From Pseudonocardia sp. CNS-139 (GTDB lineage: Bacteria > Actinomycetota > Actinomycetes > Mycobacteriales > Pseudonocardiaceae), in the NCBI GenBank assembly GCA_001942415.1, contig MKJX01000172.1, forward strand, positions 1-40,385: a stretch of 40,385 nucleotides of DNA, given 5' to 3'. The notes beneath the pieces were generated by a model. It worked only from the letters and a program-made list of their open reading frames with translations. It made no database searches and was not told the origin of the DNA. Below, in pieces: positions 37,733 to 40,385 of this stretch. Each line of letters begins with the position of its first letter. Within the stretch, counting starts at the first letter, position 1. A program made the position numbers and the translations under genes.

Positions 37733-39244
37733 TCAGTACCGGTAGTGCTCGGGCTTGAACGGGCCCTCGACGTCCACGCCGATGTACTCGGCCTGGTCCT
37801 TCGTGAGCTTGGTCAGCTCGCCGCCGAGCGCGAGCACGTGGATGCGCGCGACCTTCTCGTCCAGCACCTTCGGCAGCCGGTAGACGTCCTTGTTGTACTC
37901 CTCGAACTTGGTGAACAGCTCGACCTGCGCGATCACCTGGTTGGAGAAGCTGTTGGACATCACGAACGACGGGTGCCCGGTGGCGTTGCCCAGATTCATC
38001 AGGCGGCCCTCGGACAGCACGATGATCGAGTGGCCGTCCGGGAAGATCCACTCGTCGACCTGCGGCTTGATGTTGATCCGGCGGATGCCCGGGTAGCGGG
38101 CGAGGCCGGCCATGTCGATCTCGTTGTCGAAGTGGCCGACGTTGCCGATGATCGTCTGGTGCTTCGTGCGGGACATCAGGTCGGCGCTGACGATGTCCTT
38201 GTTGCCGGTGGTCGTGATGATGATGTCGGCCTTGCCGACCACGTCCTCCAGGCGCGCGACCTCGAAGCCCTCCAGCAGCGCCTGCAGGGCGCAGATGGGG
38301 TCGACCTCGGTGACGATCACGCGGGCGCCCTGCCCGGCCAGCGCCTCGGCCGAGCCCTTGCCCACGTCGCCGAAGCCGCAGACGACCGCGACCTTGCCGC
38401 CGATGAGCACGTCGGTGGCCCGGTTGATGCCGTCGACGAGCGAGTGGCGGATGCCGTACTTGTTGTCGAACTTGCTCTTCGTGACCGAGTCGTTCACGTT
38501 GATCGCCGGGAACAGCAGGTTGCCCTGCTCGGCGAGCTGGTAGAGCCGGTGGACGCCGGTGGTGGTCTCCTCGGTGACGCCCCGGATGTCGGCGGCGACC
38601 CGCGTCCAGCGCTGCCCGTCCTCGGCCAGCGAGCGGCGCAGCGTGTCCAGGATGATCCGGTACTCGTCGGAGACCGAGAGGTCGTCGTCCTCGACGCTCG
38701 GCACGACGCCGGCCTTCTCGAACTCGACGCCCTTGTGCACGAGCAGCGTGGCGTCACCGCCGTCGTCCAGGATCATGTTCGGGCCGACGGCGTCGCCGTT
38801 CTCGTCGGTGAACGTGAAGAGCCGCTCGGTGCACCACCAGTACTCCTCCAGCGTCTCGCCCTTCCAGGCGAACACCGGGACGCCCCGGGGCTCCTCGGCG
38901 GTGCCGTTCGGGCCGATGACGGTGGCGGCGGCCGCGTGGTCCTGGGTGGAGAAGATGTTGCAGCTCACCCAGCGCACCTGCGCGCCGAGGCTGACGAGCG
39001 TCTCGATGAGCACCGCGGTCTGCACGGTCATGTGCAGCGAACCGGCGATGCGGGCGCCGTGCAGCGGACGGGCCTCCGCGTACTCACGGCGGAGGTCCAT
39101 CAGGCCGGGCATCTCGTGCTCGGCAAGGCGGATCTCCTTGCGGCCGAACTCACCCAGCTCCAGGTCGGCCACGGCGAAGTCGATGCCGTTGCGCTGCTGC
39201 AACCGGCTGCTGGGGCCGGTCGTGGTGCCGACAGTGGCGGTCAT
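37733..39244 (-). CDS. ahcY: S-adenosylhomocysteine hydrolase
   Basis: Splits S-adenosylhomocysteine to adenosine and homocysteine, keeping methylation reactions going. 503 residues, ATG 39244. Motifs: [30 protein letters not shown] with catalytic lysine, the NAD-binding [41 protein letters not shown] and the C-terminal PFKPEHYRY that reaches the partner's NAD site. The insertion of about 40 residues seen in mycobacterial and plant-like enzymes appears present. Frame intact. A palindrome overlaps its putative -35 box. Confidence 0.97.
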   Translation of the reverse strand: MTATVGTTTGPSSRLQQRNGIDFAVADLELGEFGRKEIRLAEHEMPGLMDLRREYAEARPLHGARIAGSLHMTVQTAVLIETLVSLGAQVRWVSCNIFSTQDHAAAATVIGPNGTAEEPRGVPVFAWKGETLEEYWWCTERLFTFTDENGDAVGPNMILDDGGDATLLVHKGVEFEKAGVVPSVEDDDLSVSDEYRIILDTLRRSLAEDGQRWTRVAADIRGVTEETTTGVHRLYQLAEQGNLLFPAINVNDSVTKSKFDNKYGIRHSLVDGINRATDVLIGGKVAVVCGFGDVGKGSAEALAGQGARVIVTEVDPICALQALLEGFEVARLEDVVGKADIIITTTGNKDIVSADLMSRTKHQTIIGNVGHFDNEIDMAGLARYPGIRRINIKPQVDEWIFPDGHSIIVLSEGRLMNLGNATGHPSFVMSNSFSNQVIAQVELFTKFEEYNKDVYRLPKVLDEKVARIHVLALGGELTKLTKDQAEYIGVDVEGPFKPEHYRY

Positions 39245-39283
39245 GGGGTGGTAACGCCTCCTCGGTGGCTTGTCCGGCCGGCC

Positions 39284-39312
39284 ACGCTACTCGCAGCCGA
39301 GGACACGGACAG
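39284..39312 (-). promoter_or_regulatory. Putative promoter of ahcY
   Basis: On the minus strand CTGTCC (39312-39307) and TAGCGT (39289-39284) are 17 bp apart and resemble -35 and -10 boxes. The start codon is 40 bp beyond, with AGGAGG in between. Prediction only. Confidence 0.35.
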
Positions 39313-39342
39313 TGACGGACTGTCCCGGATCGGACCCGGGAC
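39307..39342. promoter_or_regulatory. Two overlapping palindromes upstream of ahcY
   Basis: GGACAGT-N5-ACTGTCC (39307-39325) and GTCCCGG-N7-CCGGGAC (39322-39342) are both perfect 7-bp inverted repeats and share four bases. The first covers the putative -35 box, as a repressor operator would. Confidence 0.45.
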
Positions 39343-39661
39343 GGGCGGGCACAGGAGGAGCGCACGGGCCGGCGGGACAGCCGGAGCTCCGGCATGACGG
39401 AACGGCGGTGCCATCGGCCTGCCCTCCTCCAGAGGTGCAGGCGCCCTTCCAACTGCTCGCCGCATGGCCGAGCGTGGCGGGCGGGGCCCGTTGCAGCGCC
39501 TCTCGACCTGGCTGGCGTCCAGGATTCCGAGACGGCGGCGACGCTGTCAACCCGGCTTTCGCCCGGGGCGCAGGTGTGCCTCCGGTCACACCCGCAACGC
39601 CCGGCTCGGCTCACCTCGTCACAGGGATGTCAACGTCTCCCCGAACAACAGGAGCCCTCTC
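39343..39661. other. Intergenic region between ahcY and the PATGG protein gene
   Basis: No convincing gene is present. The plus-strand frame continuing upstream of 39662 is Arg-rich low-complexity sequence without a start site. The right end carries the AGGAG ribosome site of the next gene. Confidence 0.45.
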
Positions 39662-40042
39662 ATGACGCTGCGCCGCACAGTGGCCGGCACCGCGCTGACC
39701 GCTGCCGCCACCGTGACCCTGCTGGGTGTTCTTCCTGGTCAGGCCCTCGCTGCGACGCCCGTCCCGCCGACGCCGGCCCCCGCCCCGCCGGCGAGCGCAG
39801 CGCCCGAGCGCCCGGCTTCGCCGCCGGCGGAGCAGCCGCAGGTCCGGGCACCGCGCGGCGCCCCGGCGACCGGCGGGGGCGCCACGGCGGACGCTGCCGA
39901 CGCCGGGACCGTCGCGGCCGGCGCCATCGCGGCGCTGGGCCTCGGGGGACTGGGCCTCGGCGGACTGGGCCTCGGCGGACTGGGGCTGGCCGCCGCGGCG
40001 GGCGCGGCCGTGGCCCGGCGGCGGGCGGCCGGCGGGGCGTGA
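39662..40042 (+). CDS. Secreted protein with PATGG motif and hydrophobic tail, possible sortase substrate
   Basis: 126 residues from ATG 39662, preceded by AGGAG. Signal peptide (MTLRRTVAGTALTAAATVTL, cleavage likely after QALA), a long Pro/Ala linker, then RGAPATGGGA, a hydrophobic tail made of [18 protein letters not shown] and a basic RRRAAGG end. That order (signal, linker, xPxTG-like motif, helix, positive tail) is the layout of cell-wall sorting signals, though PATGG is not a standard LPxTG. Its stop overlaps the GTG of a class F sortase gene (GTGA), which supports the link. Alternative: a Gly-rich membrane peptide unrelated to sorting. Confidence 0.7.
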   Translation: MTLRRTVAGTALTAAATVTLLGVLPGQALAATPVPPTPAPAPPASAAPERPASPPAEQPQVRAPRGAPATGGGATADAADAGTVAAGAIAALGLGGLGLGGLGLGGLGLAAAAGAAVARRRAAGGA

Positions 40043-40385
40043 GAGCCCGGGCCCTGCTCGCGGCGGCGCCGCGGTCGTGCTGGCCGGGTCGGGCGCGCTC
40101 GTGCTGACGGCACGGGGCGCGCCCGTCCCGGCCCGGGACGCGGCGGCCGCCGGACCTGCGATCGCCGCCGGCCCGGCAGCGGACGTCCGGCTGGGGCCGT
40201 CGCAGCCCGTGACGATCGACGTGCCCGCGATCGGCGTGCACGCCGGCCTGATGACGCTCGGGCTGAACCCGGACGGGACGGTCGAGGTGCCGCCGCTGGA
40301 GTCGGACCTGCCGGGCTGGTACTCCGGTTCCCTGACACCGGGCGAGACCGGTCCGGCGGTGATACTCGGGCACGTGGACTCGGCG
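40039..40385 (+). CDS. Class F sortase, N-terminal part (one frame break; runs off right edge)
   Basis: Starts at GTG 40039 overlapping the previous stop. After a short signal anchor (one base missing near 40070; expected AAAAVVLAGSGALVLTARG) the sortase beta-barrel begins: PVTIDVPAIGVHAGLMTLG, NPDGTVEVPPLES, LPGWYSGSLTPGETGPAVI and LGHVDSA with the catalytic histidine. The catalytic Cys (TLTTC region) and Arg lie beyond the edge. Class F sortases cleave sorting motifs and attach proteins to the wall; the adjacent PATGG protein is a candidate substrate. Confidence 0.88.

Noticed and set aside
39245..39400. S-adenosylhomocysteine riboswitch in the ahcY leader
   Set aside because: Inverted repeats are present, but I could not match the conserved core of the known SAH aptamer; palindromic operators fit better. 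A covariance-model search would settle it.

Overview
The window is very GC-rich DNA with strong third-position G+C bias, frequent GTG starts, GTGA stop/start overlaps and actinobacterial marker genes (whiB1, mtrA-mtrB-lpqB, sigH with an RsrA-type anti-sigma factor, Ni-superoxide dismutase, a class F sortase). From gene content and style I infer a chromosomal segment of a Pseudonocardia-like actinomycete. As I remember the Mycobacterium tuberculosis map, the order closely follows Rv3214-Rv3248c: phosphoglycerate mutase-like gene, GNAT, small membrane protein, whiB1, pdtaS, bL37, rshA, sigH, SRAP, aroA, rsgA, WS/DGAT, Rv3235-like, secA, hpf, comF, lpqB, mtrB, mtrA, tmk, ahcY.

Layout. 1-4910: an unrecognised partial gene, malic enzyme, a secreted protein plus lipoprotein leading into a two-component system, and the Ni-SOD maturation protease. 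5012-5488: sodN and a strong intrinsic terminator. 5544-8370: a clearly less GC-rich, tightly packed minus-strand cassette (membrane protein with a GNAT-like body, SET-domain protein, short-chain dehydrogenase, unknown protein), followed at 8500-8810 by the wreck of an FAD monooxygenase; this looks like acquired DNA. 8818-14313: the conserved stress and redox block with whiB1, pdtaS, a 24-residue bL37 gene, rsrA/rshA and sigH with its own SigH-type promoter. 14348-18955: YbaK deacylase, alpha/beta hydrolase, SRAP, LLM oxidoreductase, MDR oxidoreductase and a divergent LysR. 18978-25560: aroA-rsgA, DUF1707, a DUF6912-like gene with WS/DGAT, TrmH-type methyltransferase, MT0933-type antitoxin, HAD and MarR. 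25747-31038: Rv3235-like, secA, hpf, comF. 31108-35217: the envelope and cell-division regulon mtrA-mtrB-lpqB. 35315-40385: VapBC, tmk, RibD_C reductase, NUDIX, ahcY, then a PATGG-tailed secreted protein next to a class F sortase cut by the right edge.

An important caveat: at least a dozen genes, including secA, tmk, mtrB and hpf, are interrupted by frame breaks that are nearly all explained by one missing base. A live cell cannot lack so many essential genes, so most of these breaks are probably sequencing or assembly errors. I annotate the full spans and give the break positions. The most likely under-described biology is the SET/SDR/membrane cassette at 5.5-8.4 kb; the most instructive regulation is the SigH promoter that appears to yield a 55-residue-longer SigH isoform.
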